In this document: positions 30,225 through 39,833 of the stretch, piece after piece
Layout: the number at the start of each line of letters is the position of its first letter
How positions within the stretch are numbered: the stretch's first letter is position 1
Assembly (NCBI GenBank): GCA_017475185.1
Contig: JAFVGB010000010.1
Location: forward strand, 62,001-126,000
Length of the DNA: 64,000 nt
Direction of reading: 5' to 3'
DNA from: Clostridia bacterium
Lineage (GTDB): Bacteria > Bacillota_A > Clostridia > TANB77 > CAG-508
The notes under the pieces: model-generated
The model's database searches: none
What the model was told of the DNA's origin: nothing
Seen by the model: only the letters and a program-made list of their open reading frames with translations
Translations under genes and position numbers: made by a program

Positions 30225-30821
30225 ATGAAATTATTGATGCATACATGTTGTGCACCTTGTAGTGTTTTTTGTATTGATACATTAAGAAAAGAAGGAATTG
30301 AACCAACTTTATATTGGTATAATCCAAATATTCATCCATATAAAGAATATGAGGCAAGACGTGACTGTTTAAAAGTTTATGCAGAAAAAATAAATATAGA
30401 TGCAATTTTTGAAGATGAATATGGATTAGATGACTTTTGTAAAAATGTTGCTAATAACCTTAATTCAAGATGTGTAGATTATTGTTATCCAGTACGTTTA
30501 AGAAAAACTTTTGAATATGCAAAGGAACATGGATATGATACAGTAACTACAACATTGCTATATAGCATTTATCAAAAGCATAATTTTATTAAAAAGTTAT
30601 GTGAGGATTATAGCAAAGAATATGGTATTGATTTTTTATATAGAGATTTTAGATATGGATTCTGGGAAGGACATGATAAAGCTGTTGAGGAAGGCTTGTA
30701 TATGCAAAAATATTGTGGATGCGTCTTTAGCGAAGAAGATAGATATGTGAAGAAAAAGAAAGATGCTTTAAATTTACCTGAAGGATTTGAGTGGAAAAGA
30801 AAGGGAAAATCCAAATGTTAA
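30225..30821 (+). CDS. queH: Epoxyqueuosine reductase QueH
   Basis: A 198-residue enzyme of the DUF208/QueH family, which reduces epoxyqueuosine to queuosine at tRNA wobble position 34. The N-terminal HTCCAPCSV (Cys8, Cys9, Cys12), a middle CVDYCYPVR and the later YCGCVFS provide the conserved Cys for Fe-S and redox chemistry, and TTTLLYSIYQKHN is the family core. The ATG at 30225 gives better spacing from AGAAGGG than one three codons earlier. It is one of several wobble-modification genes in this window. No other queuosine gene is in view. Confidence 0.85.
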   Translation: MKLLMHTCCAPCSVFCIDTLRKEGIEPTLYWYNPNIHPYKEYEARRDCLKVYAEKINIDAIFEDEYGLDDFCKNVANNLNSRCVDYCYPVRLRKTFEYAKEHGYDTVTTTLLYSIYQKHNFIKKLCEDYSKEYGIDFLYRDFRYGFWEGHDKAVEEGLYMQKYCGCVFSEEDRYVKKKKDALNLPEGFEWKRKGKSKC

Positions 30822-30860
30822 AACAAGATTCAAATAATAAAGAATAAATTTGAAAAACTG

Positions 30861-30889
30861 TTGAAAACTGGAAAAGATTGTGATACAAT
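30861..30889 (+). promoter_or_regulatory. Sigma-A type promoter of enolase
   Basis: TTGAAA (30861-30866), a 17-base spacer and TACAAT (30884-30889), 50 bases before the start codon. Confidence 0.65.
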
Positions 30890-30932
30890 AACCAAGTGAT
30901 GTTAAATTATTAACAAAAATATAGGAGGTTGA

Positions 30933-32243
<1,311 letters not shown>

Positions 32244-32248
32244 TTTTT

Positions 32249-32285
32249 AATTGCCAAGGGGACGGTTCCTTTTGGCAATTTTTTT
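32249..32285 (+). repeat. Conserved-loop hairpin element, copy 2, acting as eno terminator
   Basis: AATTGCCAA / TTGGCAATT arms enclose GGGGACGGTTCCTT, followed by a T-run. It is both a member of the hairpin family and a credible intrinsic terminator. Confidence 0.7.
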
Positions 32286-32342
32286 ATAAATTGAATCCAA
32301 TTTATTTCACTTTTATAGTTAGGAGATTATTTATAATTAATG

Positions 32343-32376
32343 AAAAGAAAGCCCTCATTACTGAAGGCTTTCTTTT
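32343..32376 (-). terminator. Terminator of purC
   Basis: AAAAGAAAGCC / GGCTTTCTTTT arms with a 12-base loop. On the minus strand the T-run follows the stem, 42 bases after purC. Confidence 0.75.
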
Positions 32377-32417
32377 GGTCGTTACTTCTTATGAAAGACA
32401 GTATTTGGTGGTTATAC

Positions 32418-33389
32418 TTAACCGAAGAGCTTAGCGGAAATGTTTTTGTAAATCTGTGAAAGCTCATCAAATACTTCCTGCGGAACATGAGGCACAGGGC
32501 CGTCTTTGAGACCGCACCAGTGAAGTTCGTTTCTGAGATAATCTCTTAAGAACTGTTTGTCCATTGATGGTTGAGTTTTTCCGATTTCATAGGTTTCTTT
32601 GTCCCAGTAACGTGATGAATCCGGAGTGAAAGCTTCATCGCAGAGTACAAGCTCGAACTCAGGAATTTCGTCAGGATTTTCAATGTCGTAATCTTTGATG
32701 ATAATTCCAAATTCGAGTTTGGTATCTGCAAGGATGATTCCTCTTTTGTCAGCATACTCAGCAGCACGTGTGTAAAGGTCTAAAGAAACTTCTTTGAGCT
32801 TTGCAGCAATATTGGCAGCTAAGGTGTCAACAGGTTTAACTGCAATAGTTACGCTCTCTTCATCCTGCAGTTTTGTTCTACTAATGTGATGCATCAGAAA
32901 GTTTGAAATGTGCTGCTCAAGTTCGTCGTACTTAAGAGGTCGATCTTCTGTACCCTTTGTTGTGGGTGTAAAAATCGGCTCTGGCAGTTTTTCACTTTCT
33001 TCAAGACCAGCAGGTAACGAAATTCCCTGAATAGTGTTGTCAACCTTATACTGATCCCAGGAATGTGAAGTAGGGATATAGTATCCTCTTATTATACACT
33101 CAACAGGAAGCATAATGTGTTTGTTAACAATGACAGTACGTCCAACGAAATTAGGGTCAAATCCCAAACCCAAAATAACGATGGGGTCGGATGTTACGAG
33201 ATGGTTCTTGATGATAGGACTGAACATTATCATCCAGTTGTTTGAAATTTTCTGAAGAACTTTACCCTTATCGTGAACGGTTCCATCCAGAATAGAATCA
33301 AACGCAGAGACTCTGTCGGTTGTGGTAAGTGCCAGGAAATTTAATTCATAAATATCCCGTACTTTGCCAGTTTTTGTTGGCTTAATCAT
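32418..33389 (-). CDS. purC: SAICAR synthetase (purine synthesis), GC-richer and probably acquired
   Basis: A 323-residue enzyme joining aspartate to CAIR in purine synthesis. Recognisable parts are TGKVRDIYE, TTDRVSAFD, the substrate loop VECIIRGY with SHSWDQY, and IILADTKLEFG. It is of the longer (about 300 residue) type, not the 235-residue Bacillus type. Base composition and codon use (many G- or C-ending codons, CTG, GCC, GGC) differ sharply from every neighbour. Arg11 is encoded by CGG, a codon otherwise absent from normal reading in this window. It has its own promoter and terminator and no other pur gene nearby. Recent transfer is the simplest reading; an assembly join is an alternative. 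Confidence 0.93.
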   Translation of the reverse strand: MIKPTKTGKVRDIYELNFLALTTTDRVSAFDSILDGTVHDKGKVLQKISNNWMIMFSPIIKNHLVTSDPIVILGLGFDPNFVGRTVIVNKHIMLPVECIIRGYYIPTSHSWDQYKVDNTIQGISLPAGLEESEKLPEPIFTPTTKGTEDRPLKYDELEQHISNFLMHHISRTKLQDEESVTIAVKPVDTLAANIAAKLKEVSLDLYTRAAEYADKRGIILADTKLEFGIIIKDYDIENPDEIPEFELVLCDEAFTPDSSRYWDKETYEIGKTQPSMDKQFLRDYLRNELHWCGLKDGPVPHVPQEVFDELSQIYKNISAKLFG

Positions 33390-33488
33390 AGTGCATAAGT
33401 CCTTTCATAAAAAAATATTACCTCTTACATCAGCATTCATATTAATGAATTTTGCTGTTTGAATGCAAAAATGTTTTGAGATGATGGT

Positions 33489-33517
33489 ATTATATCATAA
33501 TTAACATAATCTGTAAA
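33489..33517 (-). promoter_or_regulatory. Sigma-A type promoter of purC
   Basis: On the minus strand TTTACA, a 17-base spacer and TATAAT, giving a leader of about 90 bases. The 318-base gap 33390-33707 otherwise holds only AT-rich sequence and a spaced inverted repeat CCTCTTACAT / ATGTAAGAGG (33421-33430 and 33532-33541) that brackets this promoter. Confidence 0.6.
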
Positions 33518-33707
33518 GGCGATTAAGAAATATGTAAGAGGCGTTAATATTATGTGGTTAAAGAATACATTAGATGATATGCTGAAAGTGAAAAGATGTG
33601 TCAAATCGCTGAATAAAAACATTAGAAGCTGATAAAAATGTCTCAAATAAAAGAATTAAGTTCATAATTATAATAATATGCTCATAAAGTTAACTGAGGT
33701 GAATTTT

Positions 33708-34166
33708 ATGAATAAAATAGGAATATACATAAGATCAATTTTACTGCCAGTAATTGGAGGTGCAATTGTTGGAATAATTACTTCACAATCAATAGATTAT
33801 AATGCATTGAAACAACCGCCACTAGCCCCACCAAGCGCATTGTTTCCCATAGTGTGGACTATTTTATATATTTTGATGGGAGTATCATATGGTATATTAA
33901 AAAGCAAGGAACAAACAGATAAAGATGTAGATTTAATTTATTATGGGCAACTAATTGTAAATTATCTATGGTCGTTTATTTTCTTTGTATTTAAATGGAG
34001 ATTTTTGGCTATATTATGGATAATACTGTTAGCTGTTTTGGTTGTTATTATGATTGCTAGATTTTATAGAAAATATAAAACAGCAGGATTACTTCAAATT
34101 CCATATTTGTTGTGGGTGTCGTTTGCAACATATCTTACAATAGGAGTTTATGTTTTAAATGTGTAA
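33708..34166 (+). CDS. TspO/MBR family membrane protein
   Basis: A 152-residue protein with five membrane helices. The family signature is clear: PPLAPPSALFPIVWTILYILMG near residues 40-62, NYLWSFIFF near 92 and a W-rich K(F)W(R) step. TspO proteins bind porphyrins and other hydrophobic ligands and are linked to stress responses; the ligand here is unknown. The ATG at 33708 follows GAGGTGA and gives the typical start; ten extra in-frame codons upstream are not supported. Confidence 0.85.
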   Translation: MNKIGIYIRSILLPVIGGAIVGIITSQSIDYNALKQPPLAPPSALFPIVWTILYILMGVSYGILKSKEQTDKDVDLIYYGQLIVNYLWSFIFFVFKWRFLAILWIILLAVLVVIMIARFYRKYKTAGLLQIPYLLWVSFATYLTIGVYVLNV

Positions 34167-34281
34167 CTTGAAATATTCATTTATTTATGATATACATACT
34201 ATAGAGTATAAACATATTGCATGTTATAAGGTCAGGATGTCATGCAGGATTCTCAGAATAATTATTAGGGAGGAATTTTAA

Positions 34282-34872
34282 ATGAGATTAATATTAGCAT
34301 CAAGCTCAAAAAACAGACAAAACATCTTAAAAAACATAGGATGGAAATATGAAGTTGTCAAAAGCACGGTTGAAGAACATAGTGATGCAACAGATCCACG
34401 TGAGTATGTTATGGATTTATCAAGAGATAAGGCAAATTCTGTAGCTTCACAAATTGATGGACCAGCATTAATTATTTCAGCAGATTCAATCGTATATATG
34501 GACGGTAAGATTTTTGAGAAGCCAAAGAGCAAGGATGAAGCTTTTCATAATATTAAGGTAATGAGTGGAAAAGTAACTTACTTAACAACGGGAATGACGA
34601 TTAAGGATTTATATCAAAATAAGGAAGTAACTTTTTCAGATGTTGTAGAAGTTCATATAAGAAAAGTTGATGACGAAGAAATCAGATGGTATGTTGAAAA
34701 TGAAAAAGATGTGTTAAATGGCTGTGGATATAGATTTCCTGGCAAGACAGAACTCTTTGTTGACAAGATAGTTGGAGATTTCAATACTTTATTCGGAATT
34801 TCTATCAGTTCAGTTTATGCAAAATTGAAAGAATTAGGATATTCAATAAATGATTTTGAGATGGCTGAATAA
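34282..34872 (+). CDS. maf: Maf-like nucleotide pyrophosphatase
   Basis: A 196-residue house-cleaning nucleotide pyrophosphatase. It begins MRLILASSSKNRQNIL with the ASxSxxR motif, then the catalytic region SADSIVYMDGKIFEKPK, YLTTGMT, and a GCGYRFPGK(T) stretch in place of the usual AGAYxIQG. Maf proteins hydrolyse non-canonical or excess NTPs and affect septum formation. The ribosome site is GGGAGG. It is monocistronic, with a strong terminator after it. Confidence 0.85.
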   Translation: MRLILASSSKNRQNILKNIGWKYEVVKSTVEEHSDATDPREYVMDLSRDKANSVASQIDGPALIISADSIVYMDGKIFEKPKSKDEAFHNIKVMSGKVTYLTTGMTIKDLYQNKEVTFSDVVEVHIRKVDDEEIRWYVENEKDVLNGCGYRFPGKTELFVDKIVGDFNTLFGISISSVYAKLKELGYSINDFEMAE

Positions 34873-34878
34873 GATGTA

Positions 34879-34919
34879 AAAAAGACTAAATGCGAGCAAA
34901 AGCAATTAGTCTTTTTTTG
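34879..34919 (+). terminator. Rho-independent terminator after maf
   Basis: AAAAAGACTAA / TTAGTCTTTTT arms with a 16-base loop and a T-run. Confidence 0.82.
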
Positions 34920-35071
34920 TTGCTAAAATATACTTAAATATGTTATTATGATTACAGAAATAATTGTAAATTTCTGGTTGCATTTTGCATATTTTATAAA
35001 TTGCAACCAAAAATTGATAGAAAAATAAACGAAAAAATACTAAACTAATAACTAAAGGAGGAATTAGTCTA

Positions 35072-35992
35072 ATGAAATTTGGAGAAAATTTACATGCTCT
35101 TAGAAAAAGTGCAAAAATGAGTCAAGAAGTTTTAGCAGAGAAGGTAGGTGTATCAAGACAGAGTGTTTCAAAATGGGAAAATAGTGAAGCATATCCTGAA
35201 ATGGATAACATATTAAAAATATGTAAAATCTTTCACTGCAAAATTAATGATTTGATTCATGATGATATTCAAGATATTGATTCATTAGATGAAGAAATCA
35301 AAATGAAGGTAGTAAAATTAGAAAAAGAAAAACAAAAAAGATTAAAGGTTATTAGTAAAATTATTTACATAATATCTAAAATAGGAAGTGTATTCGCAAG
35401 AATTGGTGCAATATGTTTGATAGTAGGAACTATTTTAGCTGCAATATTTATAGGAGCAACAACTGTAAAAGGTGAAAATGAATTTAAAACTGAAATTGGA
35501 AACAACGTAGTAGAATATAAAAAAGTTGATGATAAACTAGAGGTAACCGGAGAATCAAAGATTCATTTAGTTAAACTGGATGATAATAGTTTTGATAAAG
35601 TTGCAAAGGTTTTAAATAACAATTCAAAAGAAAAAATAATGGTTGTAATAATCGCTTCTGCAACATTTCTTATAGCAGGATTATTCTTACTAAGTGCAGC
35701 ATTAAATCATTTAGCAAAACTATTTAAAAATATTAATGAAGGAGATACACCATTTACATTAGAAAATGTACATCATATTAAAACAATGTCATATTTTATG
35801 ATTGCAATAACAATATTATCAGCAATTGCAAATGCAATTAGTAGTATAATAATGGAGCAAGATTTCGACCTAGGATTTGGTTTTATATCAATTTTAGTAT
35901 TTTATAGTATTGCATATATTTTTGAATATGGATATGAATTACAATTAGAGTCAAAAGGAAAAATTTATGGGGAGGATGATGAAAATGAATAA
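35072..35992 (+). CDS. XRE-family regulator with C-terminal membrane domain
   Basis: A 306-residue membrane-bound regulator. Residues 7-61 form a Cro/C1-type helix-turn-helix (LRKSAKMSQEVLAEKVGVSRQSVSKWE). After a short coiled link, four hydrophobic segments follow near 108-135, 188-212, 235-258 and 268-290, similar to DUF2975 tails. Such proteins combine DNA binding with membrane sensing. The next gene overlaps by 8 bases. The ribosome site is AAAGGAGG. Signal and targets are unknown. Confidence 0.82.
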   Translation: MKFGENLHALRKSAKMSQEVLAEKVGVSRQSVSKWENSEAYPEMDNILKICKIFHCKINDLIHDDIQDIDSLDEEIKMKVVKLEKEKQKRLKVISKIIYIISKIGSVFARIGAICLIVGTILAAIFIGATTVKGENEFKTEIGNNVVEYKKVDDKLEVTGESKIHLVKLDDNSFDKVAKVLNNNSKEKIMVVIIASATFLIAGLFLLSAALNHLAKLFKNINEGDTPFTLENVHHIKTMSYFMIAITILSAIANAISSIIMEQDFDLGFGFISILVFYSIAYIFEYGYELQLESKGKIYGEDDENE

Positions 35993-36239
35993 AGAAGAAT
36001 TCGTAAAAAAATTGTCAGAAAAAATTGGATATGATGAAGAAAAATGTGCGGAAATTAACAGTATTATTGAAGATACTTTTATAGTAGGAAAAAATAACAA
36101 AGAAAAAATGATTACAGATTTAATTCATAAGATGGGAGTTAGTGAAGAAGAGGCAGACAAGATTTATAATTCTGCTATGGAAATAATTGCTAAAGAAGTA
36201 TTAGAAAAAATGTTTAATCCATTTAGTAAAAAAGATTAA
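35985..36239 (+). CDS. Small acidic protein co-translated with the XRE regulator
   Basis: An 84-residue helical protein (MNKEEFVKKLSEKIGYDEEKC and so on) without membrane segments or known motif. Its start overlaps the end of the regulator gene; GGGGAGGA lies eight bases upstream, which favours ATG 35985 over earlier ATGs at 35967-35979. Two similar helical halves (residues 1-35 and 36-70) both contain a KxGxxEE(E/K) pattern. It may modulate the regulator by direct binding; this is inference from coupling only. Confidence 0.65.
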   Translation: MNKEEFVKKLSEKIGYDEEKCAEINSIIEDTFIVGKNNKEKMITDLIHKMGVSEEEADKIYNSAMEIIAKEVLEKMFNPFSKKD

Positions 36240-36274
36240 TGGAAAAACAAAGTTTATGCTATATTAAAAAGGTG

Positions 36275-36308
36275 AAAGCGAATGATTATTGAAAATCATT
36301 CGCTTTTG
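36275..36308 (+). terminator. Terminator-like hairpin
   Basis: AAAGCGAATGATT / AATCATTCGCTTT arms with a 6-base loop. The T-run is short (TTTT). Confidence 0.65.
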
Positions 36309-36392
36309 TGGTATTATATAAATTATAGATAAAAAAATCTTCTTTATTTTTGTGAAAAAGAAGGTCTAAGATTAAAAAGGAGATAACGAAAA

Positions 36393-36839
36393 ATGACATC
36401 GAAAAAAATTGGATTCACAATAGGAAAATTTGCTCCATTTCACAAAGGACATGCATATTTAATAGAAACAGCCTTAAAAGAGATGGACGAATTTTATGTT
36501 GTTGTATATGATACACCACAATTTAATATTGATATAGATACAAAAATTAATTGGATTACAAAAAAATTTCCAACTGTCAAAATTTTAAAAGCATATGATA
36601 GTCCAAAGCAGATTGGATTAGATGAAAAAAGTGTTGAAATTCAAATGAAATATTTAACAAATATAGTAAAAAATATAGATGTAGGTTATTTTTACAGTAG
36701 CGAAGATTATGGAAAATATGTAGCTGATTATATGAATATTGAGAATAGATTAGTCGATAAAGATAGGTTAGTTTTTCCGATAAGTGCTACAAAAATAAGA
36801 AATAATAAAAAGATGTGCGAAGAATGGATTGTAAATTAG
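36393..36839 (+). CDS. HIGH-motif nucleotidyltransferase (NadR-like)
   Basis: A 148-residue adenylyl- or cytidylyltransferase. The motif GKFAPFHKGHAYLI at residues 12-25 is the GxFxPxHxGH nucleotide-binding site, and the closing ISATKIR is the ISSTxIR loop. The family includes the NMN adenylyltransferase domain of NadR and related sugar-nucleotide enzymes. The protein contains the single domain only. The substrate cannot be fixed from the sequence. The ribosome site is AAAAGGAGA. Confidence 0.78.
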   Translation: MTSKKIGFTIGKFAPFHKGHAYLIETALKEMDEFYVVVYDTPQFNIDIDTKINWITKKFPTVKILKAYDSPKQIGLDEKSVEIQMKYLTNIVKNIDVGYFYSSEDYGKYVADYMNIENRLVDKDRLVFPISATKIRNNKKMCEEWIVN

Positions 36840-36840
36840 A

Positions 36841-36876
36841 AAGAACAAATGAATATTGATATTCATTTGTTCTTTT
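36841..36876 (+). terminator. Rho-independent terminator
   Basis: AAGAACAAATGAATAT / ATATTCATTTGTTCTT, a 16-base perfect stem with a 2-base loop, followed by TTG and a TATAAT box (36879-36884). Confidence 0.82.
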
Positions 36877-36914
36877 GTTATAATCCAATTAGAATGGAAA
36901 TGGAGGTAAACAAA

Positions 36915-38126
36915 ATGGAAAAATTATTTGAAAAAGTTTCAGCAACGCCATCAAATCCAAAATGGGAAAACATGATAAAAAGAGAGAATACTCTTTATGC
37001 AAGAAGCGGGGATGTTCGTTCAGATTTTGAAAGAGATTATACAAGAATTTTACATTGTGATGCATATAAAAGAATGAAACACAAAACACAAGTATTTTTC
37101 TCACCATCAAACGATCATATTTGCACAAGAATCGAGCATGTTAATCATGTTGAATCTATTAGTCATACGATTGCAGCATATTTTGGACTAAACACAGAGT
37201 TAACAAAAGCAATTGCCATAGCTCATGATTTGGGACACAGCCCTTTTGGACATGCAGGAGAAAAAATATTAAATCAAATATCAATAAGAGATATTGGAGA
37301 ATCGTTTTGGCATGAAAAAAACGGAGTTTACTTTGTTGATAATATAGAACTTTTAGAAGATGATAAAGGAAAATTACAGAATTTGAATTTAACATATGCA
37401 GTTCGTGATGGAATAATTTCGCATTGTGGTGAAATTGATGAAAATAGTTTAAGACCAAGAGAATCAGCAATAGATTTAAAAGAATATACAAAGCCAAATG
37501 AATATGCACCATACACTTGGGAAGGTTGCGTTATAAAAATATCTGATAAAATATCATATATAGGACGAGATATTGAAGATGCTTTAAGCTTGAAATTATT
37601 AGATACAAATAAGATACAAGAACTTAAGACGATTTTAGGAATGAAACCAGAGGATGCATTAAATAATACTAAAATTATTAATGACTTAGTTGTAGATATT
37701 TGTCAAAATTCATCTCCAGAAAGGGGATTGTGTTTTTCAGCAGAAAAGCTAAAATTAATAGATAATATTAAAAAATATAATTATGATAACATTTATAATA
37801 ACCCACGAATGGAAGCTTCAAATGAATTTTTTAAAGTGGTTATAAATAGAATATATAATACACTAAAAAATATGTATTCAGATAGTAAAAATTCAATAGC
37901 TGAAAAATTTATTCAATATGAGAAATTTTATCCACAAATTGTTTCACAATTTAGAGAATGGCTTAACAAATATTGTATTATTAATGATAGAAAGAATAGT
38001 AATTTGGCAAATACAGTTCTTTTTGATTTAAATGAAAGAGATTACTGTAAGGCTATAATAGAGTTTATTTCTGGTATGACAGATAACTTTGCTATTGATG
38101 TATATAATGAAATAGTGAGATTTTAA
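36915..38126 (+). CDS. dgt: Deoxyguanosinetriphosphate triphosphohydrolase-like protein
   Basis: A 403-residue HD-domain enzyme that would hydrolyse dNTPs to nucleoside and triphosphate. The metal site is spread over RIEHVNHVESI and IAHDLGHSPFGHAGE, with a later Asp in the ISYIGRDIEDA region. YKRMKHKTQVF is the conserved N-terminal part. Length matches the dGTPase-like group. The ATG at 36915 follows ATGGAGG; the longer frame begins inside the preceding terminator and is not a real start. A role in nucleotide pool balance or phage defence is possible. Confidence 0.88.
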   Translation: MEKLFEKVSATPSNPKWENMIKRENTLYARSGDVRSDFERDYTRILHCDAYKRMKHKTQVFFSPSNDHICTRIEHVNHVESISHTIAAYFGLNTELTKAIAIAHDLGHSPFGHAGEKILNQISIRDIGESFWHEKNGVYFVDNIELLEDDKGKLQNLNLTYAVRDGIISHCGEIDENSLRPRESAIDLKEYTKPNEYAPYTWEGCVIKISDKISYIGRDIEDALSLKLLDTNKIQELKTILGMKPEDALNNTKIINDLVVDICQNSSPERGLCFSAEKLKLIDNIKKYNYDNIYNNPRMEASNEFFKVVINRIYNTLKNMYSDSKNSIAEKFIQYEKFYPQIVSQFREWLNKYCIINDRKNSNLANTVLFDLNERDYCKAIIEFISGMTDNFAIDVYNEIVRF

Positions 38127-38180
38127 TCTGATTTAAACAGATATTAATATTGTAAAAAAATAATAAAAAAGGAGAAAAAG

Positions 38181-38963
38181 ATGAAAAATAAAGGATTAAT
38201 TTTAACTTTAATAGTTTTAGCTACAATTACAATAGTATTTTCAATAGCTATTTTAGCAGTTTATTTTATTGGAGGAAAAAGCTTTAACATTATATTATGG
38301 GGGTCAAAAACTGAAAACGTTGTTTTGGATAAAAGCTTTTTTACTGATGATATTCAAAGCATTGAAATAAAACAAGATGCTGGTGATGTTACAATAAAAG
38401 AATCACCAAACGATGAAATCAGAGTTATTTTATATGGAGAAAGAGAAGAAGATGCAAATGTAAATTTAAATGATAATAAATTAACTATTGATTTCAGTCA
38501 CAAAAAGAAATTTAAATTTAAAGAAAAATTAAATGATATTGTAATTTATATTCCTTCTAACTATTCTGACGAAATTAAAATAGTTAATAATGCTGGAGAA
38601 TGCAATATGGGAGATTTTGAAGAAACTACAATAGATTTTGAATTCAACGCTGGAAATGTTGTAATAGGTAAAATAAAAAATGCAAAAATAAAATGTGATG
38701 TTGGAAATATCGAAATAAATGAAGTTTTAAATAAGTGTAATATAGATTCAGAATGTGGAAATATTAAAATTGATACAATTTCGATTAAAGAAAATTCATC
38801 AATAAAAACTAATGTGGGAAATGTTGAAATAAATCAAGCAGATGGTGTTTATATTGATGGAAATGTAAATGCGGGAAATGCTAATATAAAAAACAATGAC
38901 AGAAACGCTGCTATAACATTAAAAATTGATTGTGATTTAGGTAATATTGATGTAAGAAAATAA
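38181..38963 (+). CDS. DUF4097-type membrane-anchored beta-helix protein
   Basis: A 260-residue protein with one N-terminal membrane helix (7-31) and an outside domain made of repeated short strands with a recurring GN(V/I)xI pattern (AGDVTI, AGNVVI, VGNIEI, CGNIKI, VGNVEI, AGNANI, LGNIDV). This is the DUF4097/DUF4098 right-handed beta-helix type, often found beside PadR- or TetR-type regulators and cell-envelope stress genes. Function is unknown. A terminator follows before the convergent tetR. Confidence 0.75.
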   Translation: MKNKGLILTLIVLATITIVFSIAILAVYFIGGKSFNIILWGSKTENVVLDKSFFTDDIQSIEIKQDAGDVTIKESPNDEIRVILYGEREEDANVNLNDNKLTIDFSHKKKFKFKEKLNDIVIYIPSNYSDEIKIVNNAGECNMGDFEETTIDFEFNAGNVVIGKIKNAKIKCDVGNIEINEVLNKCNIDSECGNIKIDTISIKENSSIKTNVGNVEINQADGVYIDGNVNAGNANIKNNDRNAAITLKIDCDLGNIDVRK

Positions 38964-38965
38964 AT

Positions 38966-39006
38966 AAAGAAATGAAGTAAACTTGGTGTTTACTTCATTT
39001 CTTTTT
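38966..39006. terminator. Bidirectional terminator
   Basis: AAAGAAATGAAGTAAAC / GTTTACTTCATTTCTTT, a 17-base perfect stem with a 5-base loop and T-runs on both sides. Confidence 0.85.
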
Positions 39007-39028
39007 AATAATCAATAGGTAATAAAAA

Positions 39029-39616
39029 TTATCTATTGATTAAATTTCTAATTTCTTTATATAAATAAGGCTTAAAATCTTGAATTGGTAAAGGTTCTTT
39101 ATATAAAATTGAATTAAAGCATGTTGAACTCACCAATTCAATAATCATATACAAAGTAACTTCTGGATTATCTATTTTAATATTTTGTTCTTTTATACCA
39201 TTTAAAAATAATTGGTAAATACTACTTTCTTCTGCTTCAGTAGTTTGATATAATTCATTGATTGTCTTAGTATAAATTCCCCAAGATAAGTTTTTAGCAA
39301 TAAATTGTAATAAAATCTGATTTTGGTTAAGTATATCAATAATATAATCTATAATGAAAATTACTTGATCATCTAATTTTTTTATATCTTTTTTTTGCAA
39401 TGCTGTTATTGCATCATTAAAAAGTTTGCTAGATTTTCTTGCGATAAGAACGTTGCGAAGTTCGAATTTATCTTTAAAATATGTATAGAAAGTTCCTTTT
39501 GCAACTTTTGCATCATCTACTATTTCTTGAATAGAAGTTTCTTTAAAACCTTTGTGTGTAAATAACTTAAATCCACTATTTAATAAACGTGACTCTTTAT
39601 CTAATTCCTTTTTCAT
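39029..39616 (-). CDS. TetR-family repressor of the MMPL exporter
   Basis: A 195-residue TetR protein. The DNA-binding part reads LLNSGFKLFTHKGFKETSIQEIVDDAKVAKGTFYTYFKDK, a textbook TetR helix-turn-helix. The ATG at 39616 follows AAGGAG at a normal distance; a TTG three codons earlier is too close. The divergent gene encodes an MMPL exporter, and three closely similar palindromes in the shared upstream region overlap that promoter, so this protein is almost certainly its repressor and may repress itself too. Confidence 0.9.
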   Translation of the reverse strand: MKKELDKESRLLNSGFKLFTHKGFKETSIQEIVDDAKVAKGTFYTYFKDKFELRNVLIARKSSKLFNDAITALQKKDIKKLDDQVIFIIDYIIDILNQNQILLQFIAKNLSWGIYTKTINELYQTTEAEESSIYQLFLNGIKEQNIKIDNPEVTLYMIIELVSSTCFNSILYKEPLPIQDFKPYLYKEIRNLINR

Positions 39617-39712
39617 TTGGCACAACTCCTTTTAATTGGGTGTTAAAATTTTTTTACTAAAATATAAATATATTTAATTTGTTTTGAATATTAAATTTAT
39701 TATTACATAAAA

Positions 39713-39727
39713 TTGACTAAAAGTCAA
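39713..39727. promoter_or_regulatory. TetR operator O1
   Basis: Palindrome TTGACTAAAAGTCAA, upstream of the exporter promoter. Confidence 0.75.
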
Positions 39728-39745
39728 GAAAATTATTAAAAGGTA

Positions 39746-39774
39746 TTGACTAATAGTCAAAATGAGAATATAAT
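39746..39774 (+). promoter_or_regulatory. Exporter promoter with overlapping operator O2
   Basis: TTGACT (39746-39751), a 17-base spacer and TATAAT (39769-39774). The -35 box is the first half of the palindrome TTGACTAATAGTCAA (39746-39760), so a bound repressor would exclude RNA polymerase. Confidence 0.82.
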
Positions 39775-39791
39775 ATGGTACAGAACAAAAA

Positions 39792-39804
39792 TGACCAATG
39801 GTCA
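39792..39804. promoter_or_regulatory. TetR operator O3
   Basis: Palindrome TGACCAATGGTCA, about ten bases after the predicted transcript start. It is a variant of O1 and O2. Confidence 0.68.
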
Positions 39805-39833
39805 ATATTAAAATAAAAGAAAGGAGACGTAAA

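Noticed and set aside
33437..33646. Minus-strand 69-codon frame upstream of purC
   Set aside because: It overlaps the purC promoter, has no ribosome site and encodes a random AT-rich sequence.
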